64,000 bases of DNA from Chelonoidis abingdonii (Eukaryota > Chordata > Testudines > Testudinidae). Below, piece after piece: positions 1 to 10,720 of the stretch. How positions within the stretch are numbered: the first letter of the stretch is position 1; each line of letters begins with the position of its first letter. The notes beneath the pieces were generated by a model that was not told the DNA's origin, did no database searches, and worked only from the letters and a program-made list of their open reading frames with translations. The stretch is from contig NC_133770.1 in NCBI RefSeq assembly GCF_003597395.2, positions 89,066,441 to 89,130,440 on the forward strand, written 5' to 3'. Both the position numbers and the translations under genes were made by a program.

Positions 1-430
1 GCCAATTCTCTAATTTGTCAGGGTTATTTTGAATTCTATTCTTTTCCTTCAAAGTGCTTGCAACTCCTCCCAGCCTCGTCTCACCTGCAAAATTGTATCA
101 GCACACACTCCACAACATTACTGCAGTCATTAATGAAAATACTGAATAGGACCAGACCCAGGACTATGCCTATGGGACACCACTAGATACGGCCACTCCA
201 ATTTGATTGAAAACCATTGAGAACTGTTTTTTGAAAATGGTTTCTACAGGTTGATTGATATCCACCTTCATCTAAACACGTTTGCTTATGAGAACATTAT
301 GTGGGACTGTATCAAAAGCCTAACTAAAATCAAGATCTTGTCTACTGCTTTCTGCCTATCTGCTGCACCAGTAACCCTGTCAAACAAGGTAATTACATTG
401 ACAAATCCATTTACTGAATGACTCCTTTTA
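1..430 (-). mobile_element. CR1-like LINE reverse-transcriptase remnant
   Basis: The minus strand translates, with many stops and frame changes, into the central part of a CR1-type non-LTR reverse transcriptase. The stretch reading FDTVPHNVLISK (around 265-305) matches the AFDTVPH block, then comes a degraded SSGVP...G..LG block, and LFSIFINDCSNVVECVLIQF (around 85-150) matches the LFxIFINDL block that precedes the catalytic FADD motif. Frames change between blocks, so it is long dead. It continues beyond the left edge. Confidence 0.7.
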
Positions 431-1222
431 GTTTTCAGGTCATTAAAGAGCTCTTGATGGAGCCATACTGGCCTCTCACTATTCTTCCTACCTTTAGTTC
501 ACATCGGTATAGTTGGCAGTTATGCATTTAATATTGTTTCTATGAGAAGCTGCCAGCTATTTGGAACATAGTGTAAGACCTATTTACAAGGAAGCCACAT
601 GTGACAGAGAGAAAATAAAAATATGTATAACCATAATTATATGCTGAGAACAATAAAGAAAAAATATTCTGCAGTAAGTGGTACATTTTTCTTAGTTTCC
701 CCATATCCCTTCTTTCCTTCACAATTCTAATGCTGCTACATTTTCAATTTATAAACACTATATTTTTAAAAGTACAAGGATACCATAATAAACTCAAATA
801 CCTCAGCCTATTAGTGCTATTATGATACTACGCAGATTCAGACAGACCATAAATAAGAATGTGATACCACAGACAAAAATAAAAAAATATGTAGAATTTT
901 AAATTATATTTCTTGTGTAAGTTTTCTCTATTAATTGAATCTATTGTTTGGCACCACCAGAACACAAAGAAAGGGCTGAAACAATCTTTTTACAATTATT
1001 TCTTGATTATAAGAACTCTTTCTAATTTGCATTACTAGTTAACACCACACTAATCATTCAGAGAAAGAGAATAGTAAAAAATAATACCTATTTCATTTGG
1101 ACTAGCATATACTCATATTCTGTTTTACCTTTAACCCCTTAAACCAATCTCACAAACAGTATTAACTAAATTCTTTCATCAAACATACATCTCAATGTTC
1201 ATTTTTTCCATTTTAATCTAAG
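431..1222. other. AT-rich CLASP2 intron, nothing recognised
   Basis: A/T-rich sequence with short ORFs only. I see no exon-like reading frame with splice borders and no repeat family I can name. Confidence 0.5.
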
Positions 1223-1226
1223 AAGG

Positions 1227-2260
1227 TGTGACACACCCTATACACTATTGTAATAATCTTTGTATAATGTATGCCTTGTGAAGTATCATTTGAAAACTCA
1301 ATTCGCTGGTCATTATTGTCCAGATAAAATGTTTGGGGCAACACTGCATGAGAAGTTATAAGATTCCACTGTGTGGTGTTATTAATATGTCCCAAACTGA
1401 GGCTGGCAAACAGGTCTGTCTCAAACAAAGGAACGTGTGCCCTACTTAATTTTCATTTAAGCAGTAAACAGAGCCATCCAGCAGGTAAACAAAAGAAACT
1501 GAAACCCTTCCCCATAGCCTTTTGTCTCCTAGTACCCAGCGGGAAATGTTATTCAAAAGGGGAACAGCAATTACAAAAAAGGATGGACAAACACCCCAAC
1601 GCACCCCTCTTTTTCTCCCTGTCCATCGCATTCACAGCACCAGAAGTGACAAAAGAAGCCTTTGTTGGACTCTGGGAGAAGGGGTGTGACTAAGAAGTTT
1701 GGTCAGCGAGACTGCTGAAGGCGTGTGGTGAGAAAACTTTGCTTTGAATTTAACATAGTTTGTTAAGTTAGGCACCAGTTGCATTTTATCTTATTTTTCT
1801 TGCAAATCTTTCTGACTTTTATGCTTCATTACTTGTACGTACTTAATCTCTCTCTTTGTAGTTAATAAACTTGTGGGTTGTTGTTTTTTTAATCTAATCC
1901 AATATATTTAAAATGAAGTGTCTGGGAAATTCCATTTGGGGTGGAATAATGGATTTTATATAAATCTGTACTGTCCAGGAGAGGACTGGGCAGTATAGGA
2001 CGTACATTTCTGGGGGGAAATTTAAGACTACGAGTGTGTTGAGGTCACCCTGCATTATAACCCAGGCTGGTAAGAGCCAAGGTGTGGCTGACTGGCTGCA
2101 GTACACAGACAGCTGGGAGTGACTTACATGCTGGAGGCTGATTGTGAGCAGTCTCTGAGCTGAAGGCTACAGCAGAAAACTATTGTAAAGGCACCTCACG
2201 TTACAGGGCAGGGGTAACAGAGCTACTCATGAGTCTGGATTGTGCCCCAGGTATGTCACA
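1227..2260 (+). mobile_element. solo LTR of an endogenous retrovirus-like element
   Basis: The 1,034-bp block begins TGTGACAC and ends TGTCACA, so it has the TG...CA ends and short inverted termini of an LTR. It is flanked on both sides by the 4-bp sequence AAGG (1223-1226 and 2261-2264), a plausible target-site duplication. An AATAAA polyadenylation signal lies on the plus strand at 1864-1869. No internal retroviral genes are next to it, so it looks like a recombined solo LTR. A 4-bp duplication alone is weak evidence of class, so I leave the class open. Confidence 0.7.
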
Positions 2261-2264
2261 AAGG

Positions 2265-3575
2265 GTCCAAATGACAGCGAGACAATACTTTCCAGCTAAT
2301 CAAAGCAAGATTTAAAGAATATGTTGGAACGAGTCCCAAATGCATTCACTAAAAAATAGCTATGAAACTAACAGCATGAGTAAATCCTCGTCCCAGTCAT
2401 TTCCCTGCATACAACTGCCAGCATTTACCCTCTTCAAAATGTGTGTGTTCTTTTAAACTCCTATCTAGACGAATGAAATATGTAGTCCTTTGTGTTTTCT
2501 GAAAGCACAACACTGTTCTAACCAAAATTTTGTTTTTTCTGTTTAAACTTAGCAAAAGACCAAAGTAATCCTTTCACTTTATCATAGGTAAGATAACTTT
2601 GTTATTCTGTATCTCTTCCTCCAACACTATTTTAATTTGACCATTTCTCTTTCTTCTCCTGTCTCTACCATGCCTCTTTCTTTTGCTCTTCCCTACCACA
2701 ATGGTTGTAGAGTTACGGCTAAATCTCAGCCTTGCCCTGAGCCCTGAAGAAGAGCTTGTTGTTGTTGCATCCAGAAGCAGACTATGGATAGATTATGATT
2801 CAGAGTTCATGTTTGGAGTTTGCAACAGTTCCAGCATCTAACACCAGAAATGATACCAGTAAGAGACCTCTCCTCAGACTGATATCATGATAGCACTTCT
2901 TATGGCTAACAGAAGTAATGTTACTCATCAACAAAATTGCAACTTAGGTGAAAATATACACAGCAATGCTGGAAAACCTAGGAAGAACTCTTCCAAACCA
3001 ACAATGTACACAGTTGTACAAAACAGTGGCAAATATGGAATACTACAACCATTTTATATAGCTTGAAACACTTCACCATGCCTCAGCTACAAAAGTATTT
3101 TAGATTTTTGTTTTTTTTTAAAAATAAAATGGAAATTTGAGATTTCTAATGGTGACTGGTATACTGCCTTGAAAATTGGCAGAAACCATGACTGCTCCCT
3201 TCTATTTATCTGCCGCCGGAGATCAAATGAGAGTGTGTCATGTATTTTAAGAGCATAATGAAGACACTCTTTGCACTGGCCTTCTTCCTCAACAAAGGAA
3301 GCTCTAAAGGATCCAGAACACCTCCATGCCTCAAAATTAGCTCTCTTAAAATCATCCATAGAAAGACAGTTAAATCAAAAAAGGGAGCCAAGACAGTAAC
3401 TCCTAGTCAGACAGTACTGATGCCCCTTAATTCAGCACTTGGTGCCTACGTACTACTATGATGAGTGCACCAAATACCCATACACAGCACTTCTCAATAA
3501 TGGAAGTATTTTTTCATTACCATTTGCTTTCTACGAACTCCAAGAAACAGTTTACAGTAAACCAGGATCTCTCAC
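2265..3575. other. CLASP2 intron, nothing recognised
   Basis: Intronic sequence downstream (in gene direction) of the exon at 3576-3749. Overlapping short frames at 3087-3461 show no homology I recognise and no paired splice sites. Confidence 0.5.
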
Positions 3576-3749
3576 CTAGTGAAGCATAGGATCCAGGAGG
3601 AAGACCAGCAGCAGACAAGCGCCCAGCTCCTGTTGACTGTCCAGCAGCATGCCGTGCCTTTGCACCTGCAGCAGCATTAACATCAATGTCACTGCGGGAC
3701 CTCTGCAGTGTTCCTGGACTTGGAGCAGTCTTGCTGCTACTTCCTGAAA
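3576..3749 (-). CDS. CLASP2: CLASP2 exon, Ser/Arg-rich linker
   Basis: 174 nt with acceptor TTTTTAG and donor GTGAGAG. It begins with the last two bases of a split Val codon (G from the previous exon) and ends with one base of the next codon. It encodes the linker after TOG2, including RSRSDIDVNAAAGAKARHAA and a PPGSYASL end. This stretch is rich in Ser, Arg and Ala, and in the family carries phosphorylation sites and lies before the EB-binding SxIP motifs. The second half (TGAGRLSAAGLPPGSYASL) ends more like what I recall of CLASP1 than of human CLASP2, although the first half is CLASP2-like. Confidence 0.93.
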   Translation of the reverse strand, partial: FQEVAARLLQVQEHCRGPAVTLMLMLLQVQRHGMLLDSQQELGACLLLVFLLDPMLH

Positions 3750-3912
3750 CTAAAAAGAGTAAAGATGGTAAAATTAAGTCCAAATTAAGCCCACTTATTA
3801 TCAAAAGTTTGGTTAAGATTTTCCATCTCTATCCATTATATGGTCTTATAAACCATAAGGTTAACTTGATTCAATACATTCAATACAATCCTATATAAGA
3901 TAAAATATAAAG

Positions 3913-4231
3913 CAGTAGTCCCCAACCTTTCTGTTGCTATAGCATATCCATGTTCCCAGAAGAGTGTGGTAGGTGCCAGATGACCAGCCGCCAAAATGCT
4001 GCCGAGAACCAGTGTCATCAAGAAGCGTCGCCGCAGAAATGCCACTGAGAAACAGCGGCATTTCGGCACAATGCTTCTTGGCATTGCCGCTTCTTGGTGG
4101 CTGGTTATCTGGCGGCCGCGCTCCTTGGCGGCAGGTTGTCCGGCAGAAGAGTTCCCTTTTCAGTAGGTGGGTGGACATAAATGCCCTGGAGGGCGCTATG
4201 GCATGCACGGGCACCACACTGGGGACCACTG
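3913..4231. mobile_element. non-autonomous hAT element (MITE) with perfect 8-bp target duplication
   Basis: Terminal inverted repeats start CAGTAGTCCCCAACC on the left; the right end read in reverse is CAGTGGTCCCCAGTG. The CAGTGGTCCCCAA type of end is characteristic of Charlie-like hAT elements. Both sides carry the identical 8-bp ATATAAAG (3905-3912 and 4232-4239), the duplication length expected for hAT. Internal sequence is GC-rich with GCCGC-type repeats and no transposase, so it depends on a partner for movement. Confidence 0.9.
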
Positions 4232-4299
4232 ATATAAAGTAACTATATTAACAGAAGGCTAAGGTTGCAAAAATCAAGCCCCCCAAAAGGTACTAAAAT

Positions 4300-4760
4300 G
4301 ACAGAATTGTGGTTGCCTGTGCAACCTTAATTCGGACCCGCTGTGTGCAGGTATTACGATATGATCTTCAATTACAGAATAACATACTATTTTTTCCAGT
4401 AGGACCCCGGCCTCATTCAGTGCATAGAATAGACAGTGCTCACGGAAGGGAGATCATTCGTTTCTTTTACCTTCCTCATTCAATGCATTGTCCCAGGCCT
4501 TATTTAATACACACCATTCCATCTTCCAACCCCATGAACGAAGTACAAAATCATTAATTTCCACATAAGCAGTTCTGTGGTCTATTCATCATAGTATCCA
4601 AGTGCTTTATAAACATTAATTTATCTTCACATTATCTGTGAGATTAGGTGGTATTATTTTTTCCAGTTTACAACTGAAGAACTGAGGCAAAGAGATAAGG
4701 ACAAATTTGTCCACTTATTTAAAATGCCCAACTTGATGAAACCAGGACCAGATTTTTAAG
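4300..4760. repeat. composite interspersed repeat with MIR-like antisense tail
   Basis: The segment GTGCAACCTTAATT through to a MIR-like region (about 4597-4745: AGTGCTTTATAAACATTAAT..., then AACTGAGGCAAAGAGATAA) is recognisable again in the same order at 55860-56215, and the GCAACCTTAATT core also appears near 58420. The 3' portion resembles an antisense MIR SINE. I do not know a published name for the 5' part. Confidence 0.55.
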
Positions 4761-4859
4761 AGTACTTAGCATTTTTTTACCACTTTATATGTTCACAGCA
4801 CAGCTCTAGTTCTCTTCAGTTATGGCTGTGAGTGCTCAGCATTTCCGCAGTCGCAACCC

Positions 4860-5686
4860 TAAAGTGCATGCTTAAACACGGCCTCTTTATGGCCAATTCT
4901 CAGACCATAGCCATTTTGTTTTAGTAAAAGGACAAGGTGGTCTCCATTTTGGGTCAGATTCTTGTTCCTTAAAGGAAAGCCCCAAGGTGTCGTGTGCATA
5001 ACCCTAGCGTGCCGAGTGCATGCTGTGAGCCGTATACAGACATGTAAGCATGTCTCAAACAAAGAAGTAGCGTGCTTGCCAAGTACAGCTTCTGCTAATG
5101 TAGAAGGCTCCTGCCCGGAACCTGGAAGGCAAAGGAGCTAGGGGGCCAATCCGGTATCAACATACGTAAAAGGGAACCAATCTGAGACTGACGGGAGTAA
5201 AAGCCCCCAGACAAAACTATGTCTCACGCCAAAATCGGGAGGAACTCCCGCGTGTCAGCTGAAAGGTCTGATCACCCTGCCAGCCAGGGAATCTCTTCCG
5301 GATTTTGCCGGCTCGGGTCATGTTGTATTAAACAAGACCATCTCCCCTAATTCGCTATGCAATTGATGTTTATGCTGCTGGTCAGCTGTTTTTGGAGTGT
5401 GGCATGTATTTTGTAATTTCAGCAAATATTTCTGCTCTTGCCTAACTCCTCCCCCGTCTCTACCCCCCTTTTTTGTTTCTTGCGTTTACTTCATTCTGTG
5501 TATAAGAAAAACAGTTAATTTTTTTTTCCTTCTTCTCTTTTATAGCTTATTTATTGGCCTCTCCCTAGCCAAAATGTAATCTATTCCCATTGTTAAAATA
5601 AACACAGCCATTTGGCTTTAAACCAACTCTGTTGTGTCTTATTGATCCTCCCCCATTAAAACTCTACTCAAACCTTACGTGTCACA
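4860..5686 (+). mobile_element. probable LTR of an endogenous retrovirus-like element (borders approximate)
   Basis: The block ends CTTACGTGTCACA, has a polyadenylation signal AATAAA at 5597-5602 followed by a GT/T-rich stretch, and is pyrimidine-rich before that signal, all typical of an LTR R-U5 layout. The GC-rich 5' half has no ORF related to a protein I know. I could not place the left border: no target duplication was found, and the start could be anywhere from about 4827 to 4870. Confidence 0.45.
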
Positions 5687-5764
5687 GATATCTGCAAATC
5701 ATACTGGTGAGTCTTACTTAAGTTTGGCATCCAGAAAATGAGAAACACAGTTAATGGCCACCTG

Positions 5765-5915
5765 TAAAAAGGTGTGGTTTAAGTGATTTAGACAGCATCA
5801 GATAGGATTTCTGTGACAGAAACAGGGATAGAATTTGATTTTCTGGGGCACAATTCAACTACCTTGCCTATAAGACTATCCTTTCTCTTCCTGTAGTCTC
5901 CTGCCTCACTCAAAA
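5765..5915 (-). repeat. MIR-like SINE fragment, antisense
   Basis: Reads as the antisense of the MIR tRNA-derived part: GATTTCTGTGACAGAAACAG, GGATAGAATTTGATTT and a pyrimidine-rich CCTTTCTCTTCCTG end correspond to the familiar 'gtggcagagctgggattagaaccc...' segment of reversed MIR. Confidence 0.5.
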
Positions 5916-6193
5916 CACCCTTCCAATTTCTGCAATAGATTAAGCAAAAGTCCTAGAGACAACAGTCTCATTGACGACACAACCCTGACTTATTCCCTGA
6001 TCAGGTCCATTTTGCTCACTGAATGATGCAGCAGTCCTGTATAAAAGAATAGTATAAGATTCTTATCAATGCATACACACAAGATGGTGAATTAAGGTTG
6101 CACAGGTAACTTCAATTCTTGCATTTAACTACCTTCTGAACATTACAGTTTCAACTTAATAGAGGATAGTGTTTGGAGTTGTTGTTTTTTAAA

Positions 6194-6386
6194 ACACCTC
6201 TACCCCGATATAACGCTGTCCTCAGGAGCCAAAAAAAATCTTACTGCGTTATAGGCGAAACTATGTTATATCGAACTTGCTTTGATCCGCCGAAGCACAC
6301 GGCCCCACCCCTCTGGAGTGCTGCTTTACCCCGTTATATCTGAATTTGTGTTATATCGGATCGCATTATATTGGAGTAGAGGTGTA
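6194..6386. mobile_element. short MITE with ACACCTCTAC inverted termini
   Basis: Left end ACACCTCTACCCCGATATAA and the reverse of the right end, TACACCTCTACTCCAATATA, form inverted repeats around a 193-bp non-coding body with several internal GTTATATCG-type motifs. A second copy with the same ends and a larger, GC-rich body lies at 32862-33540. TA-rich flanks suggest a Tc1/mariner/pogo-type element, but I cannot prove the superfamily. Confidence 0.75.
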
Positions 6387-6739
6387 TATTTATTTATTTA
6401 GGAAGTTTAAGGGATTTACAAATCATGGTCATGTAAATATCAGAAAAACGGATAATTACAACAGAGAGTTTATTTATCTTTTTTTGTTTAGAGAAATTAT
6501 GCAGCAATATAATCCTCAAATCTCACTAACAGAATGTTACTTTATTATAGAGTGAACCTCCTTATACTATCCAGGATGTGTTATTTCTGGTAACTTTATT
6601 AAACTGAGTGAAACTACTGACTGTTCATATTTATCAAATCAGGTGTGTCTATCAAATATTAATATTGAAACAATTGGCAGGGGTGCATTTTTTTTTTTGT
6701 AGGCAAATGTACTTTGAGCAAATTCTGTCATGTTGAACC

Positions 6740-7300
6740 ACCAAATTGATCCCCCACTTCTCAGCTCCTGCAATCCTCTCTGCAGTCCAGTCAGACTCAT
6801 TTCTCTTTCTCCTCATCACTGACCCTCCCCGTTCTCTATCCTATGTCTGGCACCCAACAACCAGAAGGGGCAACTGCAGGAAAGGTCTCGCTCAGCCACT
6901 ACAGTCCCACACTAGAGCATACCCAGAACAATCCTCTGAGAATTTACTTGCCAAACTCTAACATATTTCTATTGAGCAAGGAAGAATTGAGATTTTTCAA
7001 AGGCTGAGAACTTGGCCAAATTTGGGTGAATTTTCATAGGGACAAAAAGGTACATCCCTGACACCAAGGCTATCCTCTTGCAAAATTTCAAGTCCCTATT
7101 CCAAAGCACAGAGGCACTAGAGCTTCTCTATTATATAGATTTAGGATTTTTTTTTTTTTGGTAACGGAAAAAAATCCTGTATTTTTCTTTAATCTTGTTC
7201 TCTGAACCGGCTGAACTATTTTAGCTGGAAAATAAGTTCCATTTGAGGCAGGCACCCACCACAGAAAATTTCAGCCCCAAAAGCTGAAGTATGGTACAGT
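6740..7300 (-). repeat. unclassified interspersed repeat, copy A
   Basis: Read in reverse, this starts GGGCTGAAATTTTCTGTGG and can be followed block by block against the plus strand from 57500 (GGGCTGAGATTTTCCATGCT): the CAGCTAAAAT.GTTCAGC block, a GAGAA.AAGATT block, and GTCAGGGATGTACCTTTTT versus GACAGGGATGTGCCTTTTT. It is therefore a dispersed family. I do not recognise it and see no coding frame. Confidence 0.6.
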
Positions 7301-7536
7301 CATATATAACAGAAAAAACAGGGTCTTACAATGGAAAGTGATAGCAGTCTTAACTATAAATGGAACTGGTATCAACGCATATAATAATGCAATTCTGTAT
7401 CAGAATAAACAGAAAAATACAAAAAAAATCTTAAATTATGGCTAAGTCTAATTTAAAATATGAACATAATTTTCTAGATGGTCAATTTGTAAGAAACAAG
7501 TCTATTTGTGTGTACTGTATAGCAATGAGAGCATAC

Positions 7537-7592
7537 CTCTGCCAGCTATACTTGCTGGGCTGGCTGTGGACCATTTAGAAGATAAAGGACGA
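7537..7592 (-). CDS. CLASP2: CLASP2 exon, linker (RPLSSKWSTASPASIAGR)
   Basis: 56 nt between acceptor TTCTTTCAG and donor GTATGC. The first base completes the Asn codon started in the exon at 27255 and the last base starts the Val codon of the exon at 3749. The product matches the human CLASP2 RPFSSKWST...VAGR segment that follows SSQESLN. In mammals this stretch can be alternatively spliced, so it may be optional here too. Confidence 0.9.
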
Positions 7593-8720
7593 CTGAAAGA
7601 AAAGTGAACAATAACTACATTAGTAAGATAAATCTCAACTGGATCCAAAGAGCAAATTATACATTATGAAAACACTTTGCAGTCCTGCATCTTTTTACTT
7701 CCATTTTCTATTTCTACTTTCTGAAGTTTATTCAGGTAACACAGATACTACACAGAATGACCAATACAGCATGCTAATCCTAATACATCACCTGCTTTTG
7801 CACATTATAAAATTAATTCCTTGCTATAGTATTATTTAATACTTTGGTGACTGCAGACATAATAGAAACCCTTTAATATAAACTGCAGATGTACAGAACT
7901 ATCTAGTTCCAGCCAGAAGCTTGAGAGAAACATGTTGGGTGCTGACGGTGGCTCAATTCTGTTTCTTTTGCTTTGCTTTCTAGACCTCCTCACACATAAA
8001 CCCCACTTAAAAAAAAAATCTCTTCTGAACCTACTCTCTTCTCCAACTCTTGTTCTACACTTTCTTCCAATCCTGCTCCCAATATTCCTACACAATGTAT
8101 CTTAAATAGTTTGGGAGTTACATGGCTCCCAACACACAGATGTAAAGATACTACCCAGCAATGTTAAGTCCTTTCGTAAGATTCTATCTTATCCACAATT
8201 CAATATTCAGTCCACATGCAACCCTTCAAGTTTCACGAACAAATTACAAATCAAGTTCCTAGTAGAGATCATGCATTAGCTTAAGCAAAGGGTAAGCAAA
8301 CCATCTGTGAAAGTACATATTCGTTGTTGAAGATAGTGCTGCCAACACCGTTCCCTATAAATTTCTATTTAAAAATGTTTATATAATTACAAATGACATA
8401 TTGCAGCTAAAATTTGGAATAGATAAGGGAAGGGACTCAATTTTTAAGGCTACTAGTTAAAAGTATTGCTACCAAAAAATTAACTTTTCAGTGTTGGGGG
8501 GGAAGCATTCTTTCTACTCCTCTTTGGCCCACAAACAAAATGAAACTGAAAATCAAGTTAACTCATTTTGGAAGATCACTAATCTAGACTAAGGTCTTTA
8601 CAGTTTTGGTTTCCCCAAATTTGGTATCATAATTCATATTGGTTCTGAGAGCTGAAGTAGTATATTTGTTTTCCACACAGATTTCTATTGTAGCCAATAC
8701 TAGATGTGATTTAAGAACAG
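7593..8720. other. CLASP2 intron, nothing recognised
   Basis: A/T-rich intron between the exon at 7537-7592 and the first DIRS element. The minus-strand frame at 7832-8095 shows no known domain. Confidence 0.5.
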
Positions 8721-8722
8721 AA

Positions 8723-8935
8723 AAGACGGTTACTCACCTTTGTAACTGTTGTTCTTCGAGATGTGTTGCTCATATTCATTCCAAGTAGGTGTGCGCGCGC
8801 CGCGTGCACGTTCGTCGGAAGAATTTTCCCCTAGCAACACCCGGCGGGTCGGCAGGCGCCCCCTGGCGTGGCGCCTTTGCGGCACCGTATATATGCCCCT
8901 GCCGACCCGGCCGCTCCTCAGTTCCTTCTTACCGC
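8723..8935. repeat. DIRS-1 left inverted terminal repeat
   Basis: From GTTCTTCGAG through CGTGCACGTTCGTCGG and TAGCAACACCCGGCGGGTCG to CAGTTCCTTCTTACCGCC it is nearly the exact reverse complement of the right end at 14754-14938. The outermost bases, AAGACGGTTACTCACCTTTG, are not shared with the right end; instead they pair with the internal complementary region. Confidence 0.9.
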
Positions 8936-8969
8936 CGACTACCTCCAACAGTGGGGAAGGAGGACGGGT

Positions 8970-9080
8970 TTGGAATGAATATGAGCAACACATCTCGGAA
9001 GAACAACAGTTACAAGGTGAGTAACCGTCTTCTCTTCTTAGTCCAACGAGTGCTTGCTCAATATTCATTCCAAGTAGGTG
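8970..9080. repeat. DIRS-1 internal complementary region (ICR)
   Basis: The first part (8970-9030: TGGAATGAATATGAGCAACA through GGTGAGTAACCGTCT) is the reverse complement of the extreme left end (8724-8785). The second part (about 9032-9080: GAGTGCTTGCTCAATATTC to AGTAGGTG) is the reverse complement of the extreme right end (14895-14938). Such a two-part ICR next to the 3' terminal repeat is the hallmark of DIRS elements and is thought to template completion of the ends and circularisation. Confidence 0.88.
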
Positions 9081-9900
9081 ATCCCAAGCCTTACCTAGGC
9101 GGTGGTGGTGGTAGGAGTTTGGAGAACTGTGGAACATAGAACAGCCAAGCCAAGAGCATGCATCATCCACTGGATCTGTTGAAACCAAGGCGTAATGAGG
9201 CAGACAAGGTCGTGCACCGACGACACACGTGGCTGCACGGACATATGTCTTGTATAAGGCAACGCGGGCTAGGAAAGGCAATAGAGGAAGCTTGTGATCT
9301 TGTGGATGTGCAGTTACTCGTCCTGGAGAAGTGTGCGAGCTAAAAGCCATCAGCACGTTTTAAAATGCAGGACGTCACCCAGGATGAGATTGTCCCTGAG
9401 ACGAGACGGGTGACCTTTCATCCTGTCTGCAAAACGGCAAAATAAAAAGTTGGAAGGTTCTTTCGAAAGGCCGGGTGCGGTTAATGTAGAATGCCAGCGC
9501 TCATCGCGAACAATCCGAAGTGAATGCAAGCTCCTGCTCCTCGCGGGATGCAGTGTTAAAGTTTTAGGAAATAAAAATACCGGGAGGAAAAATGTCTTGC
9601 GTCTAAGAGGTGGAAGGGAAGAGACCACCTTGGGCAGAAGAGCTGAATTGCGGTCGGCAGGCTGCACCTTGTCTTTGTGAAATATCGTGTACGGTGGGTC
9701 CGCGGAACGAGAGCGCGAAAGCCCAGAGACTCTCCTGGCCGATGTAATGGCCTACACAGGAACGGCCACCTTCCACGATAGAGACAGGAGAGAGCAGGGT
9801 CGCCAAAGGGTTTCGAAGGCGAGGGACCATTAAGTTTTTGAAGAGGACGAGGATTGAGGTTCCAGGAAGGGGGCCCCCGGGGGGGCCCCCCCGGGCGGAA
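9070..9900 (-). pseudogene. DIRS-1 tyrosine recombinase remnant
   Basis: Minus-strand frames give a YR-like order: FLPVFLFPKTLTLHPA, then RSLHSLRIVRDERWHSTLT with KEPSNFLFCRFADRMKGH (compare LDIRRALAFY...KTTQLF...AERMK in DIRS-2), and finally ARVALYKTYVRAATCV...PHYALV. The usual catalytic HSTR motif before the helix is replaced by HPQD, so a key arginine is missing, while the presumed tyrosine context HYAL is kept. Frameshifts separate the pieces. Confidence 0.75.
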
Positions 9901-10389
9901 CCTGGGGGTACAGAAGGCGCTCTACAGGCCCTTGAGGAACCTTAGAGACAATCGGGGTGAGAGAACAGGCGAGGAAGAGCCTTCTCCCAGCGAATGAACC
10001 GAAAGAAATGGCAGCTAGGTGAACGCGGCAAGGAATGAGAGCGCGAGGCCTTTGTTTTAAAGGTGCCCATAGATACTGCAAGATCATGTGGATGGGAGCA
10101 TGTGAGAGAGGTCGAGGCTGCTGTTAGGTCGCAGTAGATTTCAATAGAGTTTGGATGGAGCACGGTTGTTTGGTGATAAAGCCTTGCGATTTGACACCAG
10201 GAAGAGAAACCCTCTTTCCATTTGCCAGGTAGGTAGCCCTTTTGAGGCTTCCTGCTTTCAGGAGAACCTGCTGCTGGGTCGGAACGCGCAGCCGCAGAGC
10301 CAGCCGCCAGGAACCACGCCGTCAGGTGGAGAAGGCTGCGTGTTTGAGATATTAGTCTGTGTAGGGCCAGGAAACGGAATGGCTATGGA

Positions 10390-10720
10390 CAGGTCCAGCG
10401 GTGGTTGTACCACTCCTGTGCTGGCGAGGCCCTGTGTAGCGATGTGAGGATTACCGAGCCTTGTCCATGCGCGCTTTCACCAGGATTTGTGACCAAGTGG
10501 AACGCGGGAGATATAGGAGGTACAGGTGTTCGACCAAGAAGGGATGGCGAGAATCGATCTGCGGGCAAGACGCGGAAGGAGCAGAACCTGGGGCACTTTC
10601 GGTTTGCGTGGGGAGGCGAAAGGTCGATCTGGGGAAACCCCACCTCGGAAAAGGAGAATGGGGCATGTCCCGGACGAAGGCGCACCTCATAGCTAGGAAG
10701 GACCTGCTGAGATGTCAGCA
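10390..10720 (-). pseudogene. DIRS-1 RNase H remnant
   Basis: The minus strand reads FPQIDLSPPHANRKCPRFCS, matching the PQIDLFATRANRK..TFCS block found in DIRS-2 at 17320-17400. It is followed in another frame by a degraded SLLGRTPVPPISPAFHLV block corresponding to LIPWSSQLLYAFPSFPLI. Only the C-terminal part of the domain is recognisable. Confidence 0.6.

Noticed and set aside
1373..1693. Plus-strand ORF of 106 codons
   Set aside because: Lies wholly within the solo LTR and has no viral or host homology I recognise.
8730..9356. Long minus-strand ORF of 208 codons that could be taken for a gene
   Set aside because: It runs across the DIRS-1 terminal repeat, ICR and the recombinase end; homologous frames recur in DIRS-2 and DIRS-3.
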